Source: Clostridium sp. OF03-18AA
Lineage (GTDB): Bacteria; Bacillota; Clostridia; Lachnospirales; Lachnospiraceae
DNA: 64,000 bases
Reading direction: 5' to 3'
Assembly: GCF_003478035.1 (NCBI RefSeq)
Contig: NZ_QUEP01000011.1
Span: forward strand, 1-64,000
A model generated the notes under the pieces. That model searched no databases and was not told the origin of the DNA. It worked only from the letters and a program-made list of their open reading frames with translations. The position numbers were made by a program, and so were the translations under genes. Shown in pieces: positions 31,974-41,638 of this stretch. Position 1 is the stretch's first letter, and each line of letters starts with the position of its first letter.

Positions 31974-32519
31974 ATGGGATTGAAAGATTACACAGATACA
32001 AAAAACGGGCCGCAATTGGCGGTATTAAAACACGCAGTCATCGGAGACAGAATCGGAGAGGTTAAGATAGAAAAAGGCTTCCTAAAATTCAAAGGAACGA
32101 TGACGGACAAGCATACCAAGGAAGTGCATCATTGTACCATGGCAGGATGCGACTGTGAAGATTATAAGAAAAACAAGCTGCCATGTGTGCATATGTACAA
32201 ACTGGCATTGGAGTACGGAATGTACAAAGACATTCAGAAACGAGGATTTGCAGGAAAACTGGCAGGACTGAGTGATGAAGCCTTCGCCTATTTTGAAAGC
32301 GCAATGTATGGCGGATACTACGATAAAGAGAGAGACATCGAAGATGGATCATGGGAAAAGATAACTCAGAAGATTAAAAGCGAATTATCCAGAGAAGGAC
32401 TACTGGAATTTCATCGTGGATATTTTGTATTTACGAACCATGTCCAGAATGAAATCATCGGGTATATCCTGGCGACTTTTTCAGACCCACGCAGTATAGA
32501 GCGTAGAAAAAATCAGTAA
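31974..32519 (+). CDS. SWIM zinc-finger-like phage protein
   Basis: This 181-residue protein has CDCEDYKKNKLPCVHMYKLA at residues 59-78, the CxC...CxH arrangement of the SWIM zinc finger, which binds DNA or proteins. The N-terminal part is a small beta domain. AAAGGAGG lies before the ATG. It is separated from the early operon by the leader hairpin and is followed by a terminator. Function unknown. Confidence 0.65.
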   Translation: MGLKDYTDTKNGPQLAVLKHAVIGDRIGEVKIEKGFLKFKGTMTDKHTKEVHHCTMAGCDCEDYKKNKLPCVHMYKLALEYGMYKDIQKRGFAGKLAGLSDEAFAYFESAMYGGYYDKERDIEDGSWEKITQKIKSELSREGLLEFHRGYFVFTNHVQNEIIGYILATFSDPRSIERRKNQ

Positions 32520-32595
32520 AAATAATCACGGAAATATCAAGCTGGAAATTTTACTGGGAAAAATTCCGCAAAAGAAAAAAGAACATCGAAAATTC

Positions 32596-32643
32596 AAGCC
32601 GACTTTTGGAAACCCACATTCGGAATCCAAGGGCCGGCTTTTA
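32596..32643 (+). terminator. Terminator after the SWIM-like gene
   Basis: A long hairpin (AAGCCG and CTTTTGGA with TCCAAGGG and CGGCTT, about 14 pairs) is followed by four T residues. Confidence 0.65.
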
Positions 32644-32744
32644 CTGTGTGTGCAGAACGGATCATAAATACCAAGCCTAAAAAATAGGGCACGTATATAG
32701 GGAGCGTATAGGACCCGCATATAGCACCCCCATATATAGGGCAG

Positions 32745-32990
32745 GTATTATCCACAGAAAAAAGACAGGAAAAGCACAGGGGGTACAGGGGCACACCGTA
32801 GCACACGCCCACAGGAGCAGGGAGAGCAGGGGGGCAGGACGCACCCACACACCACAGCCACAGCACTACACAGACGCACCACAGGCAGGGCAGGCAAGGC
32901 ACAAGGCACACCACAGGACAGGGGCACAGCACCACACAGAAGCACAGCACACAGAAGAAAGCACAAGAGAGTACACAAGAGTACATCGAG
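32745..32990 (+). other. T-depleted CA/AG-rich tract
   Basis: About 240 bases contain only six T residues, and they consist of irregular GCACA, CACAG and CAGGG units. No start codon can occur and no gene is seen. A U-poor transcript would be almost unstructured, as at a Rho-loading site. It lies in the 700-bp gap before the ParB-methylase and terminase genes, where a cos or pac site may also be expected. Confidence 0.6.
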
Positions 32991-33068
32991 GTGTGCTATA
33001 GTAGTAGCGTGGAGCACAAGGGGACAGACCACACGGTCACACCCAACCACTCCACTTGCTCCCCTCAG

Positions 33069-33114
33069 AGAGGACATGGCACAAGGCATCAGAGCCTGCG
33101 CTGTGTCCTCTTTT
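33069..33114 (+). terminator. Rho-independent terminator before the late operon
   Basis: AGAGGACA (33069-33076) pairs with TGTCCTCT (33104-33111) around a 27-nt loop and is followed by a T tract. Confidence 0.65.
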
Positions 33115-33257
33115 GCGTGCAGGCGGGGCACGGCATCGCCGTAGGTACTACCCAGACCCAAAATGCAATGCGGGGCGAGGAAGGCGCGGCTTTTTTGCCG
33201 ATAAAATAAAAAAATTTTTAACCATTTCGTTACGCAAAGCGGGAAGGAGGCTTGGAA

Positions 33258-34622
33258 ATGGACCAGAAACTGAGAACTGAACGCAGAAAACTGGCTGACT
33301 TAAAGGCAGCAGAATACAATCCAAGAAAAGCACTGACCCCGGACGATGCGGAATACCAGAAAATAAGGCGGAGCATTGAAGAATTCGGATACGTTGACCC
33401 CATCATCATAAACGAGGATGGAACTATCATAGGCGGCCATCAGAGGGCAACCGTCCTCAAAGACCTCGGATACCAGGAAGTGGACGTGGTCGTGGTGGCT
33501 CTGGACAAGCAGAGAGAGAAGGCTCTGAACATCGCACTGAATAAGATTACAGGCGAATGGGATGAAGTGAAGTTGAAAGACCTCCTGCTTGACCTCGACC
33601 TCGGAGATTACGACATATCACTGACAGGCTTCGAGCAGAATGACCTCACGGAACTGGTGGACAAACTCGCTATCGAGCCGGAAGCAGTGGACGATGACTT
33701 CAATGAGGACGAAGCACTGGAGCGGGCGGAAGCCGAACCAGTGACAAAACTCGGAGATGTATGGCTACTGGGCAGACACAGGCTCATGTGCGGAGACAGT
33801 ACATCACAGGACGACATGGCGGTTCTGATGAATGGAGAAATCGCAGACCTTGTCGTCACTGATCCGCCATACAATGTCAACTACGGAGACAAGGCAGAGA
33901 TGCTCGATGAGTACCTCCCTGCCAAAGGACACCGCAACATCAATCACATCAAGAACGATAATATGGACAACCAGAGTTTCTATTCGTTCTTACTGGCAAC
34001 CTACCAGAGTGCCTATGAATTTATGAGAGCCGGGGCAGCAATCTATGTATTTCACGCAGAGAGTACCGGGCACATATTCAGACAGGCATTCCTTGACGCA
34101 GGACTGAAACTCGCCCAGTGCTTAATCTGGGAAAAGAACGCATTCGTCCTCGGCAGACAGGACTACCAGTGGAGACACGAACCGTGTCTGTATGGATGGA
34201 AAGAGGGTGCGGCGCATTACTTCATCAATGACAGGACACAGGATACCGTCATTCTGGAAGATGATATAGATTTCAGTGCCATGAAGAAAAACGAACTTGT
34301 GGCATATCTGGAAGAACTCCGCAGGAAAAACAGAGATCAGACCTCTGTTATTTACGAGAATAAACCGACAAAGAATGACATACACCCGACCATGAAGCCA
34401 ATCGCACTGGTCGGAAAATTCATAACCAATTCCAGCAAGTCCGGATGGAATGTACTGGATCTGTTCGGTGGAAGCGGCAGCACCCTCATGGCCGCAGAGC
34501 AACTGGGAAGGACGGCATTCATCATGGAACTGGATGAGAGATTCTGTGATGTGATCGTGAAACGGTGGGAAGATTACACCGGGCAGCAGGCAGTCCGAAT
34601 CCCGGCAGAGGATGTAAAGTAG
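33258..34622 (+). CDS. ParB-like domain fused to a DNA methyltransferase
   Basis: This 454-residue fusion has a ParB/Srx-like nuclease domain in residues 10-100 with IGGHQRATVLKDLG, and a methyltransferase in residues 165-454. Its DPPY is at D202 and the SAM-binding LFGGSGSTLMA follows near residue 402. This order of motifs (DPPY before FxGxG) is that of the beta class of N4/N6 amino-methylases. Such fusions are common next to phage terminase genes and probably modify phage DNA before packaging. ATG 33258 has AAGGAGG 7 bp upstream. Confidence 0.9.
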   Translation: MDQKLRTERRKLADLKAAEYNPRKALTPDDAEYQKIRRSIEEFGYVDPIIINEDGTIIGGHQRATVLKDLGYQEVDVVVVALDKQREKALNIALNKITGEWDEVKLKDLLLDLDLGDYDISLTGFEQNDLTELVDKLAIEPEAVDDDFNEDEALERAEAEPVTKLGDVWLLGRHRLMCGDSTSQDDMAVLMNGEIADLVVTDPPYNVNYGDKAEMLDEYLPAKGHRNINHIKNDNMDNQSFYSFLLATYQSAYEFMRAGAAIYVFHAESTGHIFRQAFLDAGLKLAQCLIWEKNAFVLGRQDYQWRHEPCLYGWKEGAAHYFINDRTQDTVILEDDIDFSAMKKNELVAYLEELRRKNRDQTSVIYENKPTKNDIHPTMKPIALVGKFITNSSKSGWNVLDLFGGSGSTLMAAEQLGRTAFIMELDERFCDVIVKRWEDYTGQQAVRIPAEDVK

Positions 34623-34623
34623 A

Positions 34624-35181
34624 ATGGCAGAGGAACAGCAGGGCGGCTTCTACCGTGTAGAGGTCATCGCTTCTCTGTTCGGAGTAACGGTGCGAAGGGT
34701 GCAGCAGCTTACTCAAGAGGGCATCATATCAACAACCAAGACCAAAGAGGGGAATCGGTATGAATTAGCACCTACCATTCAGAGGTATGTCAAATACCTT
34801 TCAGACAAGGCATACGGAAAAAGCAAGTCCGAAAAGGAAGCCGAACTGAGGGAACAGAAACTGCAGGCAGAGATCGCCCTCAAGGAATCTCAGGGAGAAA
34901 TGCATAGATTAAAGACAGAGATCGCATCGGGTAAGTACATCGACATCGAGGAAGTGAAGATGGACTATAGCCGATTTTTTGTTTCATTCAAAAAGTTTGC
35001 ATTATCCCTGCCGAGCCGACTATCCGGCAGAATCAGCGGTCACTGCGACCCGATGGAGATTCGCTCGATAGAAAAGGATCTGAACGCAGAAATCATCCGG
35101 TTATTAAACAGCTTTGTGGTGGCAGGCTGCACACCGGAAGAAATGGAAAAGAAAAAGCGTGGCAAGAAATCCGTATCGTAG
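34624..35181 (+). CDS. Terminase small subunit (Nu1-like)
   Basis: This 185-residue protein's N-terminal 60 residues form a MerR-type winged helix (EVIASLFGVTVRRVQQLTQE) as in lambda Nu1, followed by a coiled coil and a C-terminal helical part. It would recognise the phage packaging site and recruit the large subunit, encoded next with a 23-bp overlap. Confidence 0.8.
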   Translation: MAEEQQGGFYRVEVIASLFGVTVRRVQQLTQEGIISTTKTKEGNRYELAPTIQRYVKYLSDKAYGKSKSEKEAELREQKLQAEIALKESQGEMHRLKTEIASGKYIDIEEVKMDYSRFFVSFKKFALSLPSRLSGRISGHCDPMEIRSIEKDLNAEIIRLLNSFVVAGCTPEEMEKKKRGKKSVS

Positions 35182-36994
35182 ATACGAGGTCACAGAATAC
35201 CAGAAGGAAGCCTTAAAGTTCCTACAGCCACCAGAGGACATCACGGTATCGGAGTGGGCAGACAAGTACAGGGTACTGGATGCCAAGACCTCTGCAATGC
35301 CGGGACCATGGCGGACAGAACACACCCCATACCTTAAAGGCATCATGGATGAGTTCAACAATTATGAGACAGAGGAAATCGTCTACGTGAAGCCTACGCA
35401 GGTAGGTGGAACAGAGTGCCTCCAGAACATGGTAGGTTACATCGTCCAACAAGACCCTGCGCCGACCATGATCGTATATCCGACAGATACGCTCGCAAAA
35501 TCCATATCGGAGAACAGACTGCAGCCGATGTTCAAAGCGGCACCGGAACTCCGAAAGAGGTTTGATGAGAACTCGCAGTTGCAGGAATTACAGTTTGATG
35601 GAATGTATCTGACACTGGCAGGGTCGAACTCCCCATCAAGCCTTGCGAGTAAGGCGATCCGATTCCTGTTTCTCGATGAGGTGGATAAATATCCAGGGGC
35701 ATCCAAAAAGGAAGCCGACCCGGTCAGTCTGGCAAGGGAACGAACCAAGACATTCCACAACAGGAAGATATTCATCACAAGCACACCGACACTGAAAACA
35801 GGGCATATCTGGAAAGCCAAGGAAGATGCAGACATAGAGAAGCACTACTTCGTTCCATGTCCGCACTGCGGGGAATACATCGAACTCAAGTGGAAGCAGA
35901 TACACTTCCCTAAAGAGGAAGGGATGAGTTACGCAGACCGTGCAGAATTCGCAACCTATGTATGCCAGGAGTGCGGATGCGTAATCACAGACCAGGACAA
36001 GCCGGAGATGCTCCGCAAGGGAGAGTGGCGGACGGTCAAGGAAAACACCAAGTTCGTCCGCAAGGTAGCATTCTGGATGAACACCTTGTACTCTCCATTT
36101 GTTCGCTTTTCGGAGATTGTAAAGGAATTTTTGGACAGCAAGGATGACCCGGAGAAGCTACAGAACTTTGTCAACTCATGGCTCGCAGAGCCGTGGGAGG
36201 ATACCAAGTTAAAGACTAACGCAGACCTCGTCATGGAAAGACAGACCGAGTACGAAGAACTGGTAGTGCCGGAGTGGGCAAAACTGCTCACGGCAGGAGT
36301 CGATGTACAGGAGAACTGCCTATACTGGAGCATCAGAGCGTGGGGCAATTACCTCACAAGCCAGAACATAGCACATGGGCAGGCTTTCTCATTCCAGGAA
36401 GTCGAGAGAATCATGAACCTCGAATACCAGATGCCGGATAGCACACCACTGGTCGTAGCACTGGCACTGATTGACTCCGGTAATGACGCAGATACGGTGT
36501 ACGATTTCTGCGCCAACAATTCAGAATGGGCACTGCCAAGTAAGGGTTCATCAAACCCGATGCTGTCACACTACAAACTGTCCAAGGTAAATAAGAGCGA
36601 CAGCAAGGCATACGGCATGAATCTGGTACTGGTAGACACCGGAAAATATAAGGACATGATCGCCGGACGAATGCAGAAAAAGAACGGCAGCGGATCATGG
36701 ATGGTTTACCAGGGATGTGACAGAGAGTACGCAGAGCAGGTAACTGCGGAACATAAAGTGAATGTCAAAATGGGAAACGGCAAGGTCAAACAGGAATGGC
36801 AGCAGAAAACCTCCCACGCAGACAACCACTACTTGGACTGCGAGGTATACGCAACAGCAGCGGCAGACATCCTCGGAGTACGAACCCTGCATCTGAATGA
36901 GATACAGGAAAATGAGCAACCAAAGAAACAGGAAACAACCCAGTACACCCCGGAAGAACACTGGATCAGTCAGAACGAAGGGTCATGGGTATAA
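35159..36994 (+). CDS. Terminase large subunit (GpA type)
   Basis: This 611-residue packaging ATPase-nuclease of the lambda GpA family has an adenine-contact region near ISEWADKYR, the Walker A variant KPTQVGGTE at 78-86, Walker B IRFLFLDEVDKYP, a CPHCG...CQECG zinc ribbon, and a nuclease domain from about residue 370 with AGVDVQENCLYW (catalytic aspartate). It cuts concatemers and drives DNA into proheads. GTG 35159 is preferred; an upstream TTG at 35114 is possible. GpA-type terminases are cos-cutters, which suggests cohesive ends. Confidence 0.93.
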   Translation: MARNPYRRYEVTEYQKEALKFLQPPEDITVSEWADKYRVLDAKTSAMPGPWRTEHTPYLKGIMDEFNNYETEEIVYVKPTQVGGTECLQNMVGYIVQQDPAPTMIVYPTDTLAKSISENRLQPMFKAAPELRKRFDENSQLQELQFDGMYLTLAGSNSPSSLASKAIRFLFLDEVDKYPGASKKEADPVSLARERTKTFHNRKIFITSTPTLKTGHIWKAKEDADIEKHYFVPCPHCGEYIELKWKQIHFPKEEGMSYADRAEFATYVCQECGCVITDQDKPEMLRKGEWRTVKENTKFVRKVAFWMNTLYSPFVRFSEIVKEFLDSKDDPEKLQNFVNSWLAEPWEDTKLKTNADLVMERQTEYEELVVPEWAKLLTAGVDVQENCLYWSIRAWGNYLTSQNIAHGQAFSFQEVERIMNLEYQMPDSTPLVVALALIDSGNDADTVYDFCANNSEWALPSKGSSNPMLSHYKLSKVNKSDSKAYGMNLVLVDTGKYKDMIAGRMQKKNGSGSWMVYQGCDREYAEQVTAEHKVNVKMGNGKVKQEWQQKTSHADNHYLDCEVYATAAADILGVRTLHLNEIQENEQPKKQETTQYTPEEHWISQNEGSWV

Positions 36995-37006
36995 AGGAGG
37001 CAGAGC

Positions 37007-37240
37007 ATGGCAGCAGTAGAATCCAATTACAATGCTTCGGAAATGCTGACCGAAGTAAATAATGCCATTTACGCAGTGCTCGTAGGCGGCCAGTCTTACA
37101 AGATTGGTACGAGACAGCTAACCCGTGCCGACCTTAGCCTGCTCTACAAGTTAAGGAACGACCTCACAGCACAGATCGCAGCAGAGGGTTCAACCAGTTT
37201 ACTGGATGATACCTATGTCGCAGTATTTGATGGGAGGTAG
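37007..37240 (+). CDS. gpW-like head-tail joining protein
   Basis: This 77-residue protein matches the lambda gpW layout: an N-terminal helix, a beta hairpin (YKIGTRQLTRADLS) and a second helix. gpW plugs the packaged head. AAAGGAGG precedes the ATG, and the portal follows 3 bp later, the lambda order. Confidence 0.75.
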   Translation: MAAVESNYNASEMLTEVNNAIYAVLVGGQSYKIGTRQLTRADLSLLYKLRNDLTAQIAAEGSTSLLDDTYVAVFDGR

Positions 37241-37243
37241 GAC

Positions 37244-38842
37244 ATGAACTGGTTAGACGGAATTATAGGTTTTATATCCCCGGAGTGGGGAGCACGCAGG
37301 GAAGCATGGCGGCAGAGTCTGACTGAGATGAGAAACTACGATGCAGGCAACTATGACAGGGGCAATGCAAACTGGAGGGTACTCAACCAGTCAGCGGAAT
37401 TTACGGACCGGTACAGTCGAGACAATGTCAGAGCCAGAGCCAGAGACTTGGAGCGAAACTCGGACATGATGAATTCAGTCATCGGAGCGTACAAGCGAAA
37501 TGTTATCGGCGGCGGATACGCACTGCAGGCAAAAACAGGAAGCGACAAGACCAACGAGATCATCCAGACAGCATGGAAGAAATGGTGCAAGAAACAGAAC
37601 TGCGATGTGACCGGAACGCAGTCCTTCACGCAGATGATGAGAATGTGCGTGAAGCGAAAGAAGGTTGATGGCGGAATCCTTATCGTAAAGAGATACACCA
37701 AGGACGGATACCTCCCATTCAAGCTTCAGACATTCGAGGTGGACGAACTGGACAACTCGCAGATGCTCCCGAAGAAAAAAGGGAACAAGGTAGTCGGTGG
37801 TATTGAAATGAATGAGTATAACAAGCCAATGGGGTACTGGATCAGACAGTATTCCGTGGACGGAATGGCACTCTCAAATCCCGTATATGTGGATGCGAAA
37901 GATGTCATTTTTTTATACACAAAACACCGCCCATCGCAGGTGCGTGAGATGTCCGATATGAGTCCGACAATCACAAGAATCCGAGACGCTAACGAATTCA
38001 TGATAGCCGTATCGGTCAAAGAGCGAATAGCGGCCTGTCTTTCGGTATTCATCAAAAAGCAGTTACCGACAACCGGAATCGGTCGTCAGAACGGCAGCGT
38101 ACCGGGACCGCATCAGGACTACCAGGGCAAATCCATTGCCCCCGGCATGATTAAGGAACTCAATGCCGGAGATGAGATACAGGTCGTAAACCCGACCGGA
38201 CAGGCAACGGATGCAGCGAGTTACATCAAGCTACAGCAGAGACTTGTCGGAGCAGGACAGGGCATCAGTTACGAAGCCACAAGCCGTGATATGTCAGAGA
38301 GCAACTACTCCTCAACCAGACAGGGCATCATCGAAGATGATATGACCTACGCAGAGGAAAAAGAGATGCTGATGGAAGTCATGGACGAAATATACGAAAC
38401 ATTTATTATTTCACTGTGGCTCGCAGGAGAACTGGCCGCAAAGGACTTCTGGGATAACAAGGATAAATACTTCGATCACGCATGGATCACAGCACCGAAG
38501 AAATGGATTGACCCTCAGAAGGAAGCAAACGCAAACAAGATTGCGCTGAACACAGGACAAAAGACCTTCAAGCAGATTGCTGCAGAACAGGGTCGTGACT
38601 GGAAAGAGCAGATAGATGAAATGGCAGAGGTACTCGAATACGCAAAGGATAAGGGTATCGACTTAGGAGGTGTGATTTTTGACCAGACAGCAGCAGAACT
38701 CTACGAGGATGAGGAAACACCTGCCGACAATCCTCAGCAGACAGACGGAAACCAAACCGGAGAAGAAACAGGGCAGGAATCAGAAGAAGGCGATGCAACA
38801 GAGGAAGAAGGAGAAACAGACGACCAGGGAACTGACAGTTAA
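37244..38842 (+). CDS. Portal protein (lambda gpB type)
   Basis: This 532-residue protein is of the lambda portal family: start with GARREAWRQSLTEMRNYDAG, then RARDLERNSDMMNSVIGAYKRNVIG near residues 65-90, and the central GISYEATSRDMSESNYSSTRQ. It forms the dodecameric ring through which DNA enters. The acidic last 60 residues are low-complexity. It ends in overlap with the protease gene. Confidence 0.92.
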   Translation: MNWLDGIIGFISPEWGARREAWRQSLTEMRNYDAGNYDRGNANWRVLNQSAEFTDRYSRDNVRARARDLERNSDMMNSVIGAYKRNVIGGGYALQAKTGSDKTNEIIQTAWKKWCKKQNCDVTGTQSFTQMMRMCVKRKKVDGGILIVKRYTKDGYLPFKLQTFEVDELDNSQMLPKKKGNKVVGGIEMNEYNKPMGYWIRQYSVDGMALSNPVYVDAKDVIFLYTKHRPSQVREMSDMSPTITRIRDANEFMIAVSVKERIAACLSVFIKKQLPTTGIGRQNGSVPGPHQDYQGKSIAPGMIKELNAGDEIQVVNPTGQATDAASYIKLQQRLVGAGQGISYEATSRDMSESNYSSTRQGIIEDDMTYAEEKEMLMEVMDEIYETFIISLWLAGELAAKDFWDNKDKYFDHAWITAPKKWIDPQKEANANKIALNTGQKTFKQIAAEQGRDWKEQIDEMAEVLEYAKDKGIDLGGVIFDQTAAELYEDEETPADNPQQTDGNQTGEETGQESEEGDATEEEGETDDQGTDS

Positions 38843-39416
38843 TTCTATCAGAGCCATGGAAGGCGAGGGGAATGAGCGAAAGTTCATTCTTTCCTTTTCC
38901 TCTGAAGAACCATACGAGAGATGGTGGGGAACAGAAATCCTCGACCACTCAGACGGAGCAGTAGACCTTACACGATTAAATGAAATCGGTGTGCTGCTCT
39001 TTAACCACGACCGCAACCGTGTCATTGGAAAAGTAAATCGGGCATGGATTGAGGACTTGCGTGGAATGGCAGAGGTCGAATTCGACAGCGATGAAGATGC
39101 AGACCTCATCTATCAGAAAGTCAAAAGCGGAACGCTGAAAACAACATCCGTAGGCTATCAGATAGATTCATGGGAGGAAGTAATGCCAAACAAGCAGTCA
39201 GCAGATGGCAGGTTCACAGGACCGGCAGACATCGCAAGAAAGTGGACACCTTACGAAATTAGTATCGTGAGCGTGCCTGCGGACCCAACGGTCGGTGTAG
39301 GCAGGGAACTGGAGGAAGAAACCGAGCAGGGAACGCAGAGCCGCTCTACAGACTGGTTCGAAAGGCAACTTCAAATAAATAAAAATATCATCAACCAAGG
39401 AGGTAACAGACGATGA
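38793..39416 (+). CDS. HK97-type prohead protease
   Basis: This 207-residue protein of the U35/HK97 prohead protease family has a RKFILSFSSEEPYERWWG start, GVLLFNHDRNRVIGKV with the catalytic histidine, and LKTTSVGYQI with the catalytic serine, then WTPYEISIVSVPADPTVGVG. It cleaves scaffold and capsid N-termini. The frame is open upstream, but ATG 38793 has AGAAGG at the right distance; the gene overlaps the portal by 50 bp and the capsid by 4 bp. Confidence 0.88.
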   Translation: MQQRKKEKQTTRELTVNSIRAMEGEGNERKFILSFSSEEPYERWWGTEILDHSDGAVDLTRLNEIGVLLFNHDRNRVIGKVNRAWIEDLRGMAEVEFDSDEDADLIYQKVKSGTLKTTSVGYQIDSWEEVMPNKQSADGRFTGPADIARKWTPYEISIVSVPADPTVGVGRELEEETEQGTQSRSTDWFERQLQINKNIINQGGNRR

Positions 39417-40978
39417 ACAAAAAGCAGCAGAGACAGCAGAAAATGCTCCGTCAGCAGGAAATCGTAAATGCCGCCAAAGAAGCAGGCAGAGATCTCACTG
39501 CGGAGGAGCAGACAGAGTTCGACTCCCTTCAGAGAGAAATCGAGAGATTGAACGGAGAGATCGAAGCAGAGGAACAGCAGCAGAGAGGTATGACTCCTCA
39601 GCCAAACGCTCCTCCGCAGAATCCGGCAAATCCGGAAGCAGACACCCAGAGAGCAATCCAGGAAGAAAGAGCCAGAATCCGCTCCATCACAGAACTCTGC
39701 GGAGAGTTCGGAATGGAAGCCAGAAGCTACATCGAGAGCGGTGCGACACTTGACTCCGTGAGAGAAGCAGCACTGGAGCACGTAAGACAGCACGGCGCAC
39801 CGATTCCGGCAAACGGTAGAGTGAGTATCACAGAAAGTGCCGAGGACAAGTTCAGAGCGGCAGCAGCAGACGCTATCGTGATGAGAAGCGGAATGGAACT
39901 CCAGAACCCGGCAGACGGTGCAAGACAGATGATGGGAATGACACTCCGTGACTTAGCCATTGAGTGTCTGACCAATGAAGGACAGTCCGGACTTAACAGA
40001 AGATCCTCTGATGAACTCTACGGTATGTTACAGAGACAGTTCTACAATCCGACAGCAGCGTTCCCTGCTATCCTCGACAATGCCATCAACAAGGCATATG
40101 TGGAAGGACACAAGACTGTAGCCGTAACATTCGACCAGTGGACAAAGAAGGGAACTCTTAAGGACTTCAAGACCCACGACAACAACTACTTAGCAGGACC
40201 GGTAGGCGAGTTCCTCGAAGTGCCGGAGGGCGGAGAGTTAAAGCATGATGTGTTCGGAGATGAGAAACTCCCGACCAGAAAGCTGAAAACATACGGCCGC
40301 CAGTTCACACTTACAAGACAGGCATTCATCAACGATGATATCGATCTCGTAACCAGAATTCCTGCCAAGTATGCAGCGAGCGCAAGAAAGACCCAGAACA
40401 AGCAGTGTTATCAGATCCTCGTAAACAATCCGGCGATTTATGACGGTACTGCATTATTCAGCAGCGCACACTCCAACTTACTGGCAAAGGGCACAGGAAT
40501 CACGAAGGAAGCCGTGCAGGGCATGATCCTCGCACTCCAGAACCAGACAGACCAGTTCGGAGAAGCAACTATCATCAGACCTGCAATCATTATCGTGCCG
40601 AGCGGATATATGTTCGATATGTACACGCTGTTCTACAGCCCGACAATCAGCACGTCCGGCAACACGCAGGCAGTGAACCCGCTCTACAGATACAAGGACA
40701 GCATCACGGTAGTGGAAGATCCGACAATCAACGCACTCTGCGGTGGTTTTGGAAATGTAATGCCTTGGTGGTTACTTGGAGCAAAGGACGACACAGACTT
40801 CATCGAGGTTGACTATCTGAACGGACAGGAGATCCCGACAATCAGAAGAATGGAGACTCCGGGCACATTAGGATTCGTATGGGATATCTACCTCGACTGG
40901 GGTATCAGCGTCATGGATTACCGTGGAGCAATTAAGAACCCTGGTATCGAAGTAAAGAACCCGATCGAGTTAGCATAA
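39413..40978 (+). CDS. Major capsid protein
   Basis: This 521-residue protein has an N-terminal coiled coil (about residues 1-65, EEQTEFDSLQREIERLNGEI) that acts as a built-in scaffold in HK97-like capsids and is usually cut off by the protease. The shell domain contains RQFTLTRQAFINDDIDLVTR, AIYDGTALFSSAHSNL and PAIIIVPSGYMFD, resembling the Mu gpT-like branch. AGGAGG lies 9 bp before the ATG. Confidence 0.88.
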   Translation: MNKKQQRQQKMLRQQEIVNAAKEAGRDLTAEEQTEFDSLQREIERLNGEIEAEEQQQRGMTPQPNAPPQNPANPEADTQRAIQEERARIRSITELCGEFGMEARSYIESGATLDSVREAALEHVRQHGAPIPANGRVSITESAEDKFRAAAADAIVMRSGMELQNPADGARQMMGMTLRDLAIECLTNEGQSGLNRRSSDELYGMLQRQFYNPTAAFPAILDNAINKAYVEGHKTVAVTFDQWTKKGTLKDFKTHDNNYLAGPVGEFLEVPEGGELKHDVFGDEKLPTRKLKTYGRQFTLTRQAFINDDIDLVTRIPAKYAASARKTQNKQCYQILVNNPAIYDGTALFSSAHSNLLAKGTGITKEAVQGMILALQNQTDQFGEATIIRPAIIIVPSGYMFDMYTLFYSPTISTSGNTQAVNPLYRYKDSITVVEDPTINALCGGFGNVMPWWLLGAKDDTDFIEVDYLNGQEIPTIRRMETPGTLGFVWDIYLDWGISVMDYRGAIKNPGIEVKNPIELA

Positions 40979-40996
40979 CAGAAGGAGGATGCAGCC

Positions 40997-41350
40997 ATGA
41001 GCAAAGCAAGTTACTGGCAGAGAGGGGAAACCCTCGATTATAAAAATACTGGATCATCCACCATCGAAGCCAATACAGTCGTAGAACTTACTGGCAGAGT
41101 GGGTATCGCAGGAACTGACATCGCACCCGGAGCAGAAGGCGACCTTCATGTGTGCGGTGTTTTTGAGTTTGACAAGACTGGAACGAACGAGATCGCATTC
41201 GGACAGCCTGTTTATTTCGACAAGGCAGGCATCACAGACGCAGCGGACAACGGAGAGACTAGCGGAAGCAAGGTCGCATACACACCTGCAGGTTTCGCAG
41301 CCAAGGCAGCGGCCGCAGGAGACGCAAAGGTACTTGTAAAAATCGGATAA
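40997..41350 (+). CDS. DUF2190 capsid decoration protein
   Basis: This 117-residue beta-rich protein has a YWQRGETLDYKNTGSSTIEA start and FGQPVYFDKAGITD, typical of the DUF2190 family of phage head decoration proteins. AAGGAGG precedes the ATG. It lies directly after the capsid gene, as the lambda gpD equivalent does. Confidence 0.8.
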   Translation: MSKASYWQRGETLDYKNTGSSTIEANTVVELTGRVGIAGTDIAPGAEGDLHVCGVFEFDKTGTNEIAFGQPVYFDKAGITDAADNGETSGSKVAYTPAGFAAKAAAAGDAKVLVKIG

Positions 41351-41362
41351 GGAGGTGCAGCC

Positions 41363-41638
41363 ATGGAACTGGTAGCAACATACCCTATCCTTTACAGATC
41401 ACACCAGTATGAAGTCGGAGACAGCCTCCCGGCAGACGATGAATCAATGGTGCAGGCATGGATTGACGCAGGAACAGCCGTGTGGGGCGAAGGCAAGCAG
41501 GAGAAAGCGAAAGCGACTCCTGCTACCGCCACAGCAGGACTGGCAGGGGAATCAAAAAATGGAGAAACCCCAGAGAATGTAGTCGGCAGAGTGCCAAAGA
41601 CACCGACCCGAAGCAAAGGGGCGAAAAAGAATGGTTAG
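41363..41638 (+). CDS. Small head-region protein of unknown function
   Basis: 91 residues: a short beta-rich N-terminal domain (YPILYRSHQYEVGDSLPADD) and a lysine- and alanine-rich tail. It is probably a connector or head-completion accessory by position. AAGGAGG precedes the ATG. Confidence 0.6.
   Translation: MELVATYPILYRSHQYEVGDSLPADDESMVQAWIDAGTAVWGEGKQEKAKATPATATAGLAGESKNGETPENVVGRVPKTPTRSKGAKKNG

Noticed and set aside
32594..33161. Long minus-strand frames in the T-free tract
   Set aside because: They are open only because the region lacks A on that strand's stop codons; the product is low-complexity Cys/Val/Leu sequence with no ribosome site.
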